This document shows, one piece after another, positions 35,162-43,999 of a DNA stretch of 64,000 bases (its first letter is position 1; every line of letters begins with the position of its first letter). Under the pieces are notes generated by a model. The model was given only the letters and a program-made list of their open reading frames with translations, had not been told where the DNA came from and did no database searches. The stretch covers positions 1,116,001-1,180,000 of the forward strand of contig NZ_CP033970.1 in the NCBI RefSeq assembly GCF_003854935.1, read 5' to 3'. This stretch comes from Cupriavidus pauculus (lineage in GTDB: Bacteria > Pseudomonadota > Gammaproteobacteria > Burkholderiales > Burkholderiaceae). The position numbers and the translations under genes were made by a program.

Positions 35162-35844
35162 AGCTCCGCCCAGCGTCGCAGCAGGTTGTGATAGTGGTTC
35201 ACCAGCGCCGGCACGGCCGGGTCGCCGTCGCCCAGCCGCACGCGCAGGTCCAGGATCGTCTGGTCCAGCGCGTAGAGCGTGGTGCGCATGCCGTCGTCCT
35301 TGACCATCGACTGCGCCCAGAAGAACGACGCCCAGCGGCAGCCGCGCGTGACCGGCGTGACCCGGTGCAGCGACGCCGCCGGGTACACGACCATGTGGCC
35401 GGCCGGCAGCTTCACCGTGTGCGTGCCGTACAGGTCATCGACGACCAGTTCGCCGCCGTCGTACTCGTCGGGGTCCGACAGGAACAGCGTGGTCGAGACA
35501 TCGGCGCGCATGCGCAGGCCGCCGGTGCCCGGCATCGTGCGGATGGCGTTGTCGACGTGCGTGCCGAACGTCATGCCGGCCTCGTAGCGGTTGAACATCG
35601 GCGGCAGCACGCGCAGTGGCAGGGCGGCCGAGTGGTAGGCCGGGCAGCGCCCCAGCGCCTGCAGCACGGCGTCGCCCAGCGCCAGCGCCTCGCGGTCGTC
35701 CACGGGCAGTTGCAGGTTGGCCTTGCACTGGGCGGCCAGGTCGCCGGCCGTGGCGCGGCCGTTGATCCATGTCGCGGCTTGCAGCCGCTGGCGCAGGGCG
35801 CGGACTTCGTCCGGCGACAGGACATCGGGAATCTTTATCAGCAT
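35158..35844 (-). CDS. Fe(II)/2-oxoglutarate dioxygenase, PiuC/YbiX-like
   Basis: 228 residues. PKHD-type hydroxylase: the iron motif HVD in GTHVDNAIR, distal His in ASLHRVTPVTRG with the 2-oxoglutarate Arg, and the C-terminal HNLLRRWAEL. The family usually sits next to catecholate-siderophore TonB receptors (piuA/fiu), as here, and is iron-regulated in several species. Substrate unknown. 46 bp separate it from the receptor gene. Confidence 0.9.
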   Translation of the reverse strand: MLIKIPDVLSPDEVRALRQRLQAATWINGRATAGDLAAQCKANLQLPVDDREALALGDAVLQALGRCPAYHSAALPLRVLPPMFNRYEAGMTFGTHVDNAIRTMPGTGGLRMRADVSTTLFLSDPDEYDGGELVVDDLYGTHTVKLPAGHMVVYPAASLHRVTPVTRGCRWASFFWAQSMVKDDGMRTTLYALDQTILDLRVRLGDGDPAVPALVNHYHNLLRRWAEL

Positions 35845-35890
35845 GGTGGGACCCTTGTGGGGACGTTGTATGGGACGTCGTGGAGATCGG

Positions 35891-38131
35891 TCAGAACGTC
35901 ATGCCCACGTTGAGCAGGAACGTGCGGCCGGCCGTGGGCACCGCGCGGGACGCGTTGAACGCCGACAGGTAGTTCACGCGGCCGGTCAGGTTGTAGCCGT
36001 TCAGCGACGCGCGGAAGCGGCCCTGGCGGTACGACACCATCGCGTCCAGCGACAGGGTGTGCGGCACGCGGCCGTTGTTGGCCGAATCGGCCCAGTACGG
36101 CGACGCGTACTGCAGGCCGCCGCCGATGGTCAGCCGGCCCGGCAGCGGCACGATGGACTGCGGGATGTCGTAGGCGGTCCAGACCGTGACGTTGTGCTGC
36201 GGCGCGCCGGGCGCCTCCTTGCCGACCAGCGCCGGATTGGTGGCGGCCGTGACCTTGCCATCGAGGTAGGTGTACGCCACGTTGGCCGTCCAGTGGGGCG
36301 TGATGCGACCGGTCAGGCCCAGTTCCACGCCCCGGATGCGGCGGCCCTCGCCCGATTCCGAGAAGCCATTGACCACCTCGCCCGTCACCGGGTCCTCGGT
36401 GTAGGCGTTGTCCTTGTCGATCTGGAACAGCGCGCCGGTCACGCCGATCCGCTTGTCCAGGAAGTCGAGCTTGGCGCCCACTTCCAGCGTGTCGGAGCGC
36501 TCGGGCGTGTTGCTGGCCCCGGCGCGCGGCACCTCGGTCTGCACGCCGCCCACGGCCAGCGCGATGTCGGTGCCCACGGGCCGGTAGGCGCGCGAGAACG
36601 CCGCGTAGAACATCGTGTCGTCGGTCGGCTCCCAGATGGCGCTCAGGGCCGGGCTCAGCTTCTTCGCGTCGGCCGTGCCGCCGGTGGCAAACGCGCTGCT
36701 GGCGTACTCGCTGCGGAAGTAGTCCCAGCGCAGGCTGCCCAGCAGCGAGAACGACTGCGTCAGCCAGGCGCGGTCGCGCAGGAACACGCCGACGTCCGTG
36801 GCGTTGGCGTCGCGCCGCACGCCGCCGTAGCTGACGCTGGCGTTCTGGCTGGCATCGAATGCCGGGTTGACGATGGTCTGGTTGTTGAGCCGGCCCGTCC
36901 AGGTGCCGATGTCGCGGTGGTCGCGCTGATAGCTGGTGTCGAGCCCGGCCATGGCGCGGTGGCGGACGCTGCCGGTGTGGAATTCGCCCCTGGCCGTCAG
37001 CACGTTCTGCACGCCCCAGCCGCGTTGCAGGTAGGTGCTGCCGCCGCGCGCGCCGTAGCGCAGGCTGGCGTTGCCGCCGGCCAGCAGCTTGCGCAGCGTG
37101 GCGTTGTTGACGGCGGCCGGGTTCGTGCTGGAGAAATCGCGCTGGTAGAAGCTGAAGCGCGTGTCGTTGTGGAGCGTGATGCCGTTGCCGAGGCTGGTCT
37201 CCAGCGCCGATGTCACCACGTGGGCGTCGCCGAAGTCGCGGTCGGTGTTGCGCACGTAGGACGTGGACGACGACAGGCCCGGCACGCCGTATTCGGTGAT
37301 CGGCCGGTAGACGCCGTCGTCGCCCTCGGCCATCGGCATGCCAAAGTCGGGCGGCCCGCTGCGGTGCAGGTAGGCGTAGCTCAGGTGCCATTCGGTCGGG
37401 GTGCCCAGCCCGAGGCCCAGGTCCAGCGCGATGCCGCGCCGGTCGTCGTCCACGTGGTCGCGGCCCGGCTTGCTGCCGTCCTGGAACAGGCCGGTCACGC
37501 GCAGCGCCGACGTCTCGCCGAGCGCGTAGTTGCCGTCCACCGTGGTGCGAAATGTCGTACCGGAGCCGAAGCTCTGGTCGATGCTGGTGTGCGTGCCGGG
37601 GCCGGCGCGCCGCGAGGTCTGGTTGATGATGCCGCCCAGGCTGCCCACGCCGAAGCTCTCGCCGGACGGGCCCTTGATGACTTCGACGCTGTCGAGGTTG
37701 AAGCTGTCGCGCCGGTAGGCGCCGAAGTCGCGCAGGCCGTCCAGGTAGATATCGCCCTTGGCCGTCAGCCCCCGGATGCGGAACTGGTCGCCGTTCAGCC
37801 CGCCGTTGCCTTCGCCGGTGGAGATGGTGATGCCCGGCACGTTCTTGAGCGCCTGCTCCAGCGACGTGGTCTGCTGCTGGTCGAGCAGGTCGCGCGGGAT
37901 CACGAGGATGGTCTTGGGCGTTTCCCGGACCGTGTCGGGCAGCCGCGCGACGCCGGTGCCGGCATCGTTGGTATTGGCGGTGGACTGGCCCGTCACGGTG
38001 ACGGCCGGCAACTGCCTGAGCGGCTGCGCCTGGACGGCATGCGGCAACGCCGCGAGCGAGAGGACCGAGCCGGTGCCCGCGGCCCCGGACACCAGCGCGC
38101 GGATCGAGGAGGAAACGATTTTCTGCTGCAC
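35891..38131 (-). CDS. TonB-dependent siderophore receptor
   Basis: 746 residues. Signal peptide ending near AVQA, a TonB-box-like segment (PAVTVTGQ), plug domain with GLNGDQFRIRG and DSVEVIKGPSG, and a 22-strand barrel that ends in Phe. Resembles Fiu/PiuA catecholate receptors; the PiuC-like dioxygenase next to it supports that. Likely iron-regulated, but I see no clear Fur box in the 375 bp upstream. Confidence 0.92.
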   Translation of the reverse strand: MQQKIVSSSIRALVSGAAGTGSVLSLAALPHAVQAQPLRQLPAVTVTGQSTANTNDAGTGVARLPDTVRETPKTILVIPRDLLDQQQTTSLEQALKNVPGITISTGEGNGGLNGDQFRIRGLTAKGDIYLDGLRDFGAYRRDSFNLDSVEVIKGPSGESFGVGSLGGIINQTSRRAGPGTHTSIDQSFGSGTTFRTTVDGNYALGETSALRVTGLFQDGSKPGRDHVDDDRRGIALDLGLGLGTPTEWHLSYAYLHRSGPPDFGMPMAEGDDGVYRPITEYGVPGLSSSTSYVRNTDRDFGDAHVVTSALETSLGNGITLHNDTRFSFYQRDFSSTNPAAVNNATLRKLLAGGNASLRYGARGGSTYLQRGWGVQNVLTARGEFHTGSVRHRAMAGLDTSYQRDHRDIGTWTGRLNNQTIVNPAFDASQNASVSYGGVRRDANATDVGVFLRDRAWLTQSFSLLGSLRWDYFRSEYASSAFATGGTADAKKLSPALSAIWEPTDDTMFYAAFSRAYRPVGTDIALAVGGVQTEVPRAGASNTPERSDTLEVGAKLDFLDKRIGVTGALFQIDKDNAYTEDPVTGEVVNGFSESGEGRRIRGVELGLTGRITPHWTANVAYTYLDGKVTAATNPALVGKEAPGAPQHNVTVWTAYDIPQSIVPLPGRLTIGGGLQYASPYWADSANNGRVPHTLSLDAMVSYRQGRFRASLNGYNLTGRVNYLSAFNASRAVPTAGRTFLLNVGMTF

Positions 38132-38506
38132 AACTGAACTCCAGCATGGAAGACAACGATCGGACGGACGTGAACATCCGTTGCACCTGTCGCAGGACAG
38201 GCGCGCGAGGGCGGTCGAAGGGGGGCGGGAGTGTTGTGACGCGAAGGGCTTGCTGGTCGCCGTGCAGGACGATGGCTGGCTGGGGCGCGGTCAGTGCCGA
38301 TGCGTCTCGCACATCGTGCCGGACCGCGCCCCGCGCCTTGTGATCTTCAACAACGGGGGCAACCGTAAGGCATCGGCAATGGCCCGGTCAATCGAAGTCG
38401 GCCTGCGAGGAAAGAATTCAGGGAACTGCGAAGTGGGGGGATTGGGGGGAATTTCGGATGTTTCCGAGGATGGGGATGGCAGGCTCCGGCGCCCGACCCG
38501 AAGCGC
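38132..38506. other. Intergenic region upstream of TonB receptor
   Basis: 375 bp between the receptor start and the stop of the barrel protein on the same strand. It contains two G6 runs (38435-38449), a short TCGGA/TCCGA hairpin (38454-38467) and no convincing Fur box or ORF. The promoter of the receptor operon should be here. Confidence 0.5.
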
Positions 38507-39499
38507 CTAGAAGCTGGCCGCCAGCCCCAGCGAGATGCCCGACACGTTGTTGCCGAACACGTAGCGCACCACGGCGCGCACCCGGGTGACGAACACTTCA
38601 TGCGCGCTGGTGTCCAGTTCGAGCCCCATCCCCAGCGTGGTCAGGTAGTCGAAGCCCAGCGCGCCGGCCTGCGCCCCGAGGTAGTGGGAATGCGACAGTT
38701 CCAGCACATAGCGCACGGGCCGGTCCAACGCGTGCCAGCCGGTGGGAGCGCGCCAGCGCGCGTACAGGCTGGCGGTCTGGGCATTGGCCGACCCCTGCAC
38801 GGCCTCCGACGACCCGCCGAAGCTGCGCAGGTGGATATTGGTGTAGCGCAGTTCCAGGTCGATGTCGTGCTCGGGCCGGTAGTGTTCCCAGTCGATCATC
38901 ACCGATCCGCCCAGGCCGTAGGCGTTCAGCGATCCGCCGTCCAGGAAGTTGATGTCGCGGTCTGTCTTGCGGTCGACAAAGCCCTGCGCCAGCCGCAGGT
39001 CGCTGGACACATTGCCCAGCGACGCGTTGAAGATTGGCCGGAACACCAGTTCCTTGCTGGCCGTCAGCGGAAAGTCCCAGCCGATGCCGATGGTGCCGGC
39101 CACGGTGTTCCAGCGTGTGGGCAGCTCGCGCGATTCGGTGCCGTTCGATGCCACGAACGTGGGGTCGTAGCGGCTGTAGGCGATGGACCCCTCCATGTAC
39201 ACCGGCACCGACTTGCTGAGCGTGAACCCCCCGCCCAGCTGGGACATGACCATGCCTGGGTTGGCGGTCTGCGAGTCGGTGATCGACAGCGAACTGGACG
39301 CCAGGTCCGGCACGACGGAAAAGCTCATCAGCGTCAGCACCGCGTTGGCCTGGCGCTGCACGCCGGGGCCAAAGGCCACCCGCAGGTCCTGGCCGGGCTG
39401 GGCGTGCGCGGGCAAGCCGCCCAGCAGCAGCCAGGGCAGCAGTGCGGCCAGGCACCCCCGACGGACGACACCGGTTGCTGGTAACGGCAGGCGGCCCAT
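38507..39499 (-). CDS. Outer-membrane beta-barrel protein
   Basis: 330 residues. Signal peptide with GCLAALLPWLLLGGLPAHA before QPGQ, then alternating amphipathic strands and a C-terminal Phe (GLAASF), as in autotransporter-type or OmpW-like barrels. No passenger domain. Start chosen at MGRLPLP so that the signal peptide is at the N-terminus. A regulon motif lies 74 bp upstream, shared with the divergent DUF3300 gene. Confidence 0.75.
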   Translation of the reverse strand: MGRLPLPATGVVRRGCLAALLPWLLLGGLPAHAQPGQDLRVAFGPGVQRQANAVLTLMSFSVVPDLASSSLSITDSQTANPGMVMSQLGGGFTLSKSVPVYMEGSIAYSRYDPTFVASNGTESRELPTRWNTVAGTIGIGWDFPLTASKELVFRPIFNASLGNVSSDLRLAQGFVDRKTDRDINFLDGGSLNAYGLGGSVMIDWEHYRPEHDIDLELRYTNIHLRSFGGSSEAVQGSANAQTASLYARWRAPTGWHALDRPVRYVLELSHSHYLGAQAGALGFDYLTTLGMGLELDTSAHEVFVTRVRAVVRYVFGNNVSGISLGLAASF

Positions 39500-39572
39500 G
39501 CGGTCGGCCGGGGCGGCGCCCGGCGGGGTTCGGCGATGGGGGCCAGCGTAACCCGGCTGGCCGCGCCTGCGT

Positions 39573-39592
39573 ATTGGACCAAGGTTCCATTG
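39573..39592. promoter_or_regulatory. Shared regulon motif, site a
   Basis: ATTGGACCAAGGTTCCATTG, whose reverse complement reads GGAACCTTGGTCCAAT. It lies 74 bp from the start of the barrel gene and 80 bp from DUF3300. Near-palindromic, so it can face both divergent genes. See the sites at 44636, 45101 and 51738. Confidence 0.6.
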
Positions 39593-39671
39593 CCGCGCCG
39601 CGGCGCGCCATCTATATGTTGTGCTGAAAGCTGGAACGGGAGCAGGCGGCATCATTTGGGAGGGGGGTGCC

Positions 39672-41174
39672 ATGACGTTGGGCAGCGTGCGACGTACTGA
39701 GGATATGCGACGTATGCCACCCATGCGAGGCGGGCGTGGCATCGGCCGGTGGATGCTGGCGTGCCTGCTGGGGCTGGGCAGCGCCGTGGCGCCGGCTGCC
39801 CTGGCCCAATCGCCGCAAGCGGCGCAGTCGGCCCAGGCGCCCCAGTCGGCCCAGGCGCCGACCTTCAAGCCCGAAGAGCTGGAGGCGCTGGTGGCGCCCA
39901 TCGCGCTCTATCCCGATTCGGTGCTGTCCCAGGTGCTGATGGCGTCGACCTACCCGCTGGAAATCGTGCAGGCCGCCCGCTGGCAGAAGGCCAACGCGAG
40001 CCTCAAGGGCGACGCGGCGGTCAAGGCCGTGCAGGACCAGCCGTGGGATGTCAGCGTGAAGTCGCTGGTGGCGTTTCCGCAGGTGCTGGAGCCGCTGAAC
40101 GACAAGCTCGACTGGACGCAGAAGCTTGGCGACGCCTTCCTGGCGCAGGAAAAGGACGTGCTGGCGGCCGTCCAGCGGCTGCGCGCCAAGGCGCAGCAGT
40201 CGGGCAACCTCAAGTCGAACGAGCAGCAGAACGTGGTGGTGCAGCAGGCACCCCAGGGCGCGGCCACGCCGCAGACCATCGTCATCGAGCCCGCCAATCC
40301 GCAGGTCATCTACGTGCCGGCCTACAACCCGACCGTGGTCTACGGCAGCTGGGGGTACCCGAGCTACCCGCCGTACTACTGGCCGCCGTATCCGGCCTAC
40401 TACCCCGGCGCCGCGCTGATGACCGGGTTTGCCTGGGGCGTTGGGCTGGCCGCCGCCGGGGCCATCTTCGGCGACTGCAACTGGGGCGGCGGGGACGTGA
40501 ACATCGACGTGAACCGCGCCACCAACATCGACCGCAACTTCGACCGGACCAAGGTGGAGGGCGGCAACAAGTGGAAGCATGATTCCAGCCATCGCAAGGG
40601 CGTGGCCTACCGCGACAACGCCACGCGCGAGAAATTCGGCAACAACGTGGGCGGCGCGGATCGGCGCAACGACTTCCGGGGGCGCGAGGGGGCCGGTGAC
40701 CGGGGCGACCGGGCGGGCAATCGCGGGCAGGATCGCGCCGGCGACCGCATGGCGGACCGGGGCGGGGATCGGGCCGGCGACCGTGCCGGCGACCGGGCGG
40801 GCGACCGCGCCGGGGATCGCGCTGGGGGGGCCGGGGATCGCTCGGCAAATCGCGGGCAGGGGGCCGGAGGTGACCGGTTGTCCACGGCGGACCGGGGCGG
40901 CGGTGGCGGCGACCGAGGCGGCGGCTACGGCGGCGGCGGACGCGACAACGCATTCCAGGGCGTGGGCGGTGGTGGCGCGCAGCGCGATTTCGACCGCGGC
41001 AACGCCAGCGCCGGTGGGGGCTTTGGTGGCGGCAATACGGCGGCCAACCGGGGCGGTGGCGGCGGCGGCTTCAGCGGGGGCGGCGGAGGCCGGGGCGGTG
41101 GCGGCTTCAGCGGGGGCGGCGGCGGGCGTGGCGGTGGCTTTGGCGGCGGCGGTGGCCGCGGCGGCCGCCGGTGA
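39672..41174 (+). CDS. DUF3300 family protein with Gly-rich tail
   Basis: 500 residues. Signal peptide ends near AALAQ, so periplasmic or secreted. The DUF3300 core (LVAPIALYPDSVLSQVLMASTYPLEIV, then PQVIYVPAYNPTVVYG) covers about residues 60-290. A low-complexity tail of GDRA repeats and FSGGGGGRGGG repeats follows. The family is paired with DUF2950, as here (gap 35 bp); function unknown. GGAGGGGGG precedes the ATG at 39672. Confidence 0.85.
   Translation: MTLGSVRRTEDMRRMPPMRGGRGIGRWMLACLLGLGSAVAPAALAQSPQAAQSAQAPQSAQAPTFKPEELEALVAPIALYPDSVLSQVLMASTYPLEIVQAARWQKANASLKGDAAVKAVQDQPWDVSVKSLVAFPQVLEPLNDKLDWTQKLGDAFLAQEKDVLAAVQRLRAKAQQSGNLKSNEQQNVVVQQAPQGAATPQTIVIEPANPQVIYVPAYNPTVVYGSWGYPSYPPYYWPPYPAYYPGAALMTGFAWGVGLAAAGAIFGDCNWGGGDVNIDVNRATNIDRNFDRTKVEGGNKWKHDSSHRKGVAYRDNATREKFGNNVGGADRRNDFRGREGAGDRGDRAGNRGQDRAGDRMADRGGDRAGDRAGDRAGDRAGDRAGGAGDRSANRGQGAGGDRLSTADRGGGGGDRGGGYGGGGRDNAFQGVGGGGAQRDFDRGNASAGGGFGGGNTAANRGGGGGGFSGGGGGRGGGGFSGGGGGRGGGFGGGGGRGGRR
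40728..40845 (+). repeat. GDRA-coding tandem repeat
   Basis: About nine degenerate 12-bp units encoding GDRA inside the DUF3300 gene, near residues 353-391. A second set, two 36-bp copies encoding FSGGGGGRGGG, is at 41067-41138. Slippage-prone, so length may vary between strains. Confidence 0.75.
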
Positions 41175-41209
41175 CCGGGCATGGCGATGACGACCACAGG
41201 GTGGAACGC

Positions 41210-42175
41210 ATGCGGGCAATGACAGCAAACTCGCGGCTGCGCCTGGCGCGCGCGCTGGTCACGCTGGGGCTGGGGCTCGCGCTGGCGCTGCCGGCGCTGG
41301 CGCAGAAGGGCTTCGACACCCCGGAGGCCGCGATGAACGCCTTTGGCGACGCCGTGGCGACCAGCGACGATGCCGCGATGACGGCGCTGCTGGGCGCGTC
41401 GGCGCGGCGCATGATCCCGCCCGTGGGCGCGGACCTGCGCTACCGCTTCCTGTCGGCGTGGAGCCAGTCGCACAGCGTGGTGCGGGGCGAAGATGGCCGC
41501 GCGCGCATCGCCGTGGGCAACGACGGCTGGACGCTGCCCATTCCGCTGGTGTCGACCAACGGCCGCTGGCATTTCGACGCGCGGGCCGGCAGCGACGAGA
41601 TCCGGCTGCGGCGCATCGGCCGCAACGAGCTGTCGACCATCCAGACCATGCTGGCGATCTACGACGCCCAGCACGAGTACGCGCTGGGCCGGCACGACGG
41701 CGGCGGGCTGGTCGTCTACGCGCGCAAGCTCGTCAGTTCGCCGGGCAAGCAGGACGGGCTGTACTGGCCTACCCGGCCCGGCGAGCCCGAAAGCCCCCTG
41801 GGCCCCGCGTTCATCGACGCCGTGACCAGCCATCGCGGCGGGTCGGACGGCTACAACGGCTATCGCTACAAATTGCTGACCGGACAGGGACCAGCGGCGC
41901 CCGGCGGCCGGTACACGTACCTGGTCGACGGCAAGCTGTTCGGCGGGTTTGCGGTGCTGGCGTGGCCGGCCCGCTATGGCGACACGGGCATCAAGAGCTT
42001 CATGGTCAGCCACGACGGCCAGGTCTACGAACGCGACCTGGGCCGCGACACCCCGGCGCGCGCCGCCGCCATCGCCACGTTTGACCCCGGCAACGGGTGG
42101 AGCAAGGTGGCGCCCGAACTGCTGCAGCCGGTGCCGGCCATGCCGGCGGCGCAGCCCACCGCGGCCACGCGCTGA
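41210..42175 (+). CDS. DUF2950 family protein
   Basis: 321 residues. Signal peptide ends near ALAQK, then FDTPEAAMNAFGDAV and the conserved GGFAVLAWPARYGDTGIKSFMVSHDGQVYE (split here as family block). Exported, function unknown; always or mostly found next to DUF3300. A GTG at 41171 overlaps the previous stop and an ATG at 41219 is also possible; 41210 is preferred for its upstream GGTGGAA. Confidence 0.85.
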   Translation: MRAMTANSRLRLARALVTLGLGLALALPALAQKGFDTPEAAMNAFGDAVATSDDAAMTALLGASARRMIPPVGADLRYRFLSAWSQSHSVVRGEDGRARIAVGNDGWTLPIPLVSTNGRWHFDARAGSDEIRLRRIGRNELSTIQTMLAIYDAQHEYALGRHDGGGLVVYARKLVSSPGKQDGLYWPTRPGEPESPLGPAFIDAVTSHRGGSDGYNGYRYKLLTGQGPAAPGGRYTYLVDGKLFGGFAVLAWPARYGDTGIKSFMVSHDGQVYERDLGRDTPARAAAIATFDPGNGWSKVAPELLQPVPAMPAAQPTAATR

Positions 42176-42528
42176 GCCCGGCTTTTCTCCCGCCAATTTC
42201 CGCCTGGATTAACGGCCGCTTAATTAAGCGGCCGATGAAAATCGCCGCGCCTTAAGAAAGATTTTATTCACGCTCGAAAGCTCTTTACACGGAATGGCAA
42301 GTAGAGATTGCAATCGGCAGGGCGCCGACCTAACGTGATATGGCACAAACAAACGAGTCAGAAAAAGCAACAGGAATCGATCGTATTTGACGATCGCAAT
42401 TCGGCGTGGGGTAGGTCAACACAGGGACGTTTCATCGATCTGGCGGCGCCACGGCCTGGCCGTGCGCCGGTGGCAGTCCAATCATTCATGCCCCCTGACT
42501 GGCTCCCGCTCTCAACAGGGAGATCATC
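42176..42528. other. AT-richer intergenic region before YSC84 operon
   Basis: 353 bp, clearly AT-richer than its surroundings. It holds a 22-bp perfect palindrome (42213-42234), an inverted repeat of CGATCG (42378-42383 and 42391-42396), a TTGACG that might be a -35 at 42387 and a partial regulon half-site GTCCAAT at 42476-42482. No ORF supported. Confidence 0.55.
42213..42234. repeat. 22-bp perfect palindrome
   Basis: Two arms CGGCCGCTTAA and TTAAGCGGCCG with no spacer, centred on TTAATTAA. In RNA it would form a 9-bp stem with an AATT loop, but no T-run follows on either strand, so a protein site is at least as likely. Confidence 0.7.
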
Positions 42529-43095
42529 ATGAATCGACGGCTGTTCATCAGTCTGCCCGCCTTGAGCCTGGCGCCCGTGCTGGGCGCCTGCACCACCAAT
42601 ACGTCCGGCAGCGATGCGGCGGCCAAACGCCGGGAGATCGATGCCGGCGTGGATGGCACCATGAGCAAGCTGTTTGCGTCGGCCAGCTCCGCGCAGGCGC
42701 TGGCGCAGCAGGCCAAGGGCATCCTGGTGTTCCCGAAGATCCTGGCCGGCGGCTTCATCGTCGGCGCCGAGTACGGCGAGGGGGCGCTGCGCGTGAACAA
42801 TGCGTCGGTGGGCTACTACCGCACCACCAGCGCGCAGTTCGGCCTGCTGGCGGGCGCCCAGTCCAAGGCGCTGATCCTGATGTTCATGACCGACGACGCG
42901 CTGCGGGCGTTCCAGGCCAGCAAGGGGTGGACGGCCGGCGTGGACGGCTCCATCGCGCTGGCGACGATCGGCGCGAACGGGCAGATCGACACCAACACGG
43001 CGCGCGCCCCGATTGTCGGCTTCATGCTGACCAATGCCGGGCTGATGGCCAACCTCTCGCTAGAAGGCACCAAGATCAGCAAGCTCGATATCTGA
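42529..43095 (+). CDS. YSC84/SYLF-domain lipoprotein
   Basis: 188 residues. Lipoprotein signal with lipobox LGAC (Cys near residue 20), then the SYLF lipid-binding domain (AKGILVFPKILAGGFIVGAEYGEGAL, QFGLLAGAQSKALILMFMTDDAL). Such proteins bind phosphoinositide-like or other lipids and are common in envelope stress sets. First gene of the unit with the kinase (12-bp gap). Confidence 0.88.
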   Translation: MNRRLFISLPALSLAPVLGACTTNTSGSDAAAKRREIDAGVDGTMSKLFASASSAQALAQQAKGILVFPKILAGGFIVGAEYGEGALRVNNASVGYYRTTSAQFGLLAGAQSKALILMFMTDDALRAFQASKGWTAGVDGSIALATIGANGQIDTNTARAPIVGFMLTNAGLMANLSLEGTKISKLDI

Positions 43096-43107
43096 GCGGG
43101 TGCGGCC

Positions 43108-43992
43108 ATGAGATGGATTCCACTGCTGCTGGCGGGCGCGTCCATGGCCCTGGCGTTCGTGGCGCTGCCCCGCGCGGCAGCCCCGCGCCGCCCGGCCGAC
43201 CGCCTGCGCATGGTGGAAGGCAGCCCGCTCTGCGACACCGCCAGCCGGCCGGGGATGGTCGAGCTGGCGGGATCGCTCGCGCATGAGCTGAACCAGCCGC
43301 TGACGGCCATCACCAGCAATGCGCAGGCCGCGCGCGAGTACCTGATGTCGGGCGCGGCGGCGCAGGACGAAATCCGCGAGATCCTGGACGACATCGTCAC
43401 CGACGCCTCGCGCGCCAGCGACATCGTCAAGGGCGTGCGCGCGCTGATCCGTGGCGAGGCGCCCCGGCTGGTGGCGTTTCCGATTGCCGACGTGGTCGAC
43501 CGCGCGCTGGAGCTGGTGCGCGACGAAGCGCGGGCGCGTGGCGTGACGGTGCAGGGCGCGGCAGACCCGGCGCTGCCCCGTGCGATGGGCGACCCGATGG
43601 AAATCCAGCTCGTGCTGCTGAACCTGCTGGTCAACGCGCTGGACGCCGTGCAGGCCGCCCCGTCCGGCGTCGCACGGCAAGTCAACGTGTCGGCCGCCGC
43701 GCGCGACGGCCTGCTGCTGATAGCCGTGCGCGACAACGGCTGCGGCGTCAGCGAGGGCGACCTCGACAAGATCTTCCGGCCGTTCTTCTCGTCCAAGCCG
43801 CGCGGCATGGGGCTGGGCCTGTCGTTCAGCCGCGCGCTGATGGAGCGCAACGGCGGGCGCCTGCGCGCCATCCGCAACCGCGACATCGGCATGACCTTCG
43901 AATGCCTGCTGCGCACCGAGGCAGCCACCGCCCACCACGCCGCGCCCGCGACGATGGCATCCCGCCTGCGCACCGCCACCTCCAGGAGATAG
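43108..43992 (+). CDS. Sensor histidine kinase, membrane-tethered
   Basis: 294 residues. One N-terminal hydrophobic segment (residues 4-20), then HisKA with His59 in SLAHELNQPLTAI, and HATPase with NLLVNALDA, DNGCGVSEGD, FFSSK and GMGLGLSFSRAL. No periplasmic sensor domain is visible, so the signal may come from a partner or from inside. 12 bp after the SYLF gene and 7 bp before the FixJ-type regulator, which is its likely partner. Confidence 0.9.
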   Translation: MRWIPLLLAGASMALAFVALPRAAAPRRPADRLRMVEGSPLCDTASRPGMVELAGSLAHELNQPLTAITSNAQAAREYLMSGAAAQDEIREILDDIVTDASRASDIVKGVRALIRGEAPRLVAFPIADVVDRALELVRDEARARGVTVQGAADPALPRAMGDPMEIQLVLLNLLVNALDAVQAAPSGVARQVNVSAAARDGLLLIAVRDNGCGVSEGDLDKIFRPFFSSKPRGMGLGLSFSRALMERNGGRLRAIRNRDIGMTFECLLRTEAATAHHAAPATMASRLRTATSRR

Positions 43993-43999
43993 CACCGCC

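Noticed and set aside
38132-38506. Fur box upstream of the TonB receptor
   Set aside because: I looked for GATAATGATAATCATTATC-like sequence and found no stretch with a convincing match, although regulation by iron is expected from the family.
40728-40845. Regular repeats that might suggest a CRISPR array
   Set aside because: Units are 12 bp, adjacent, without spacers and in frame with GDRA codons; this is a protein repeat.
42295-42312. TGGCA...TTGCA before the YSC84 gene as a sigma-54 promoter
   Set aside because: The spacing between the GG and GC elements is 12 instead of 10 bases, which abolishes sigma-54 recognition.
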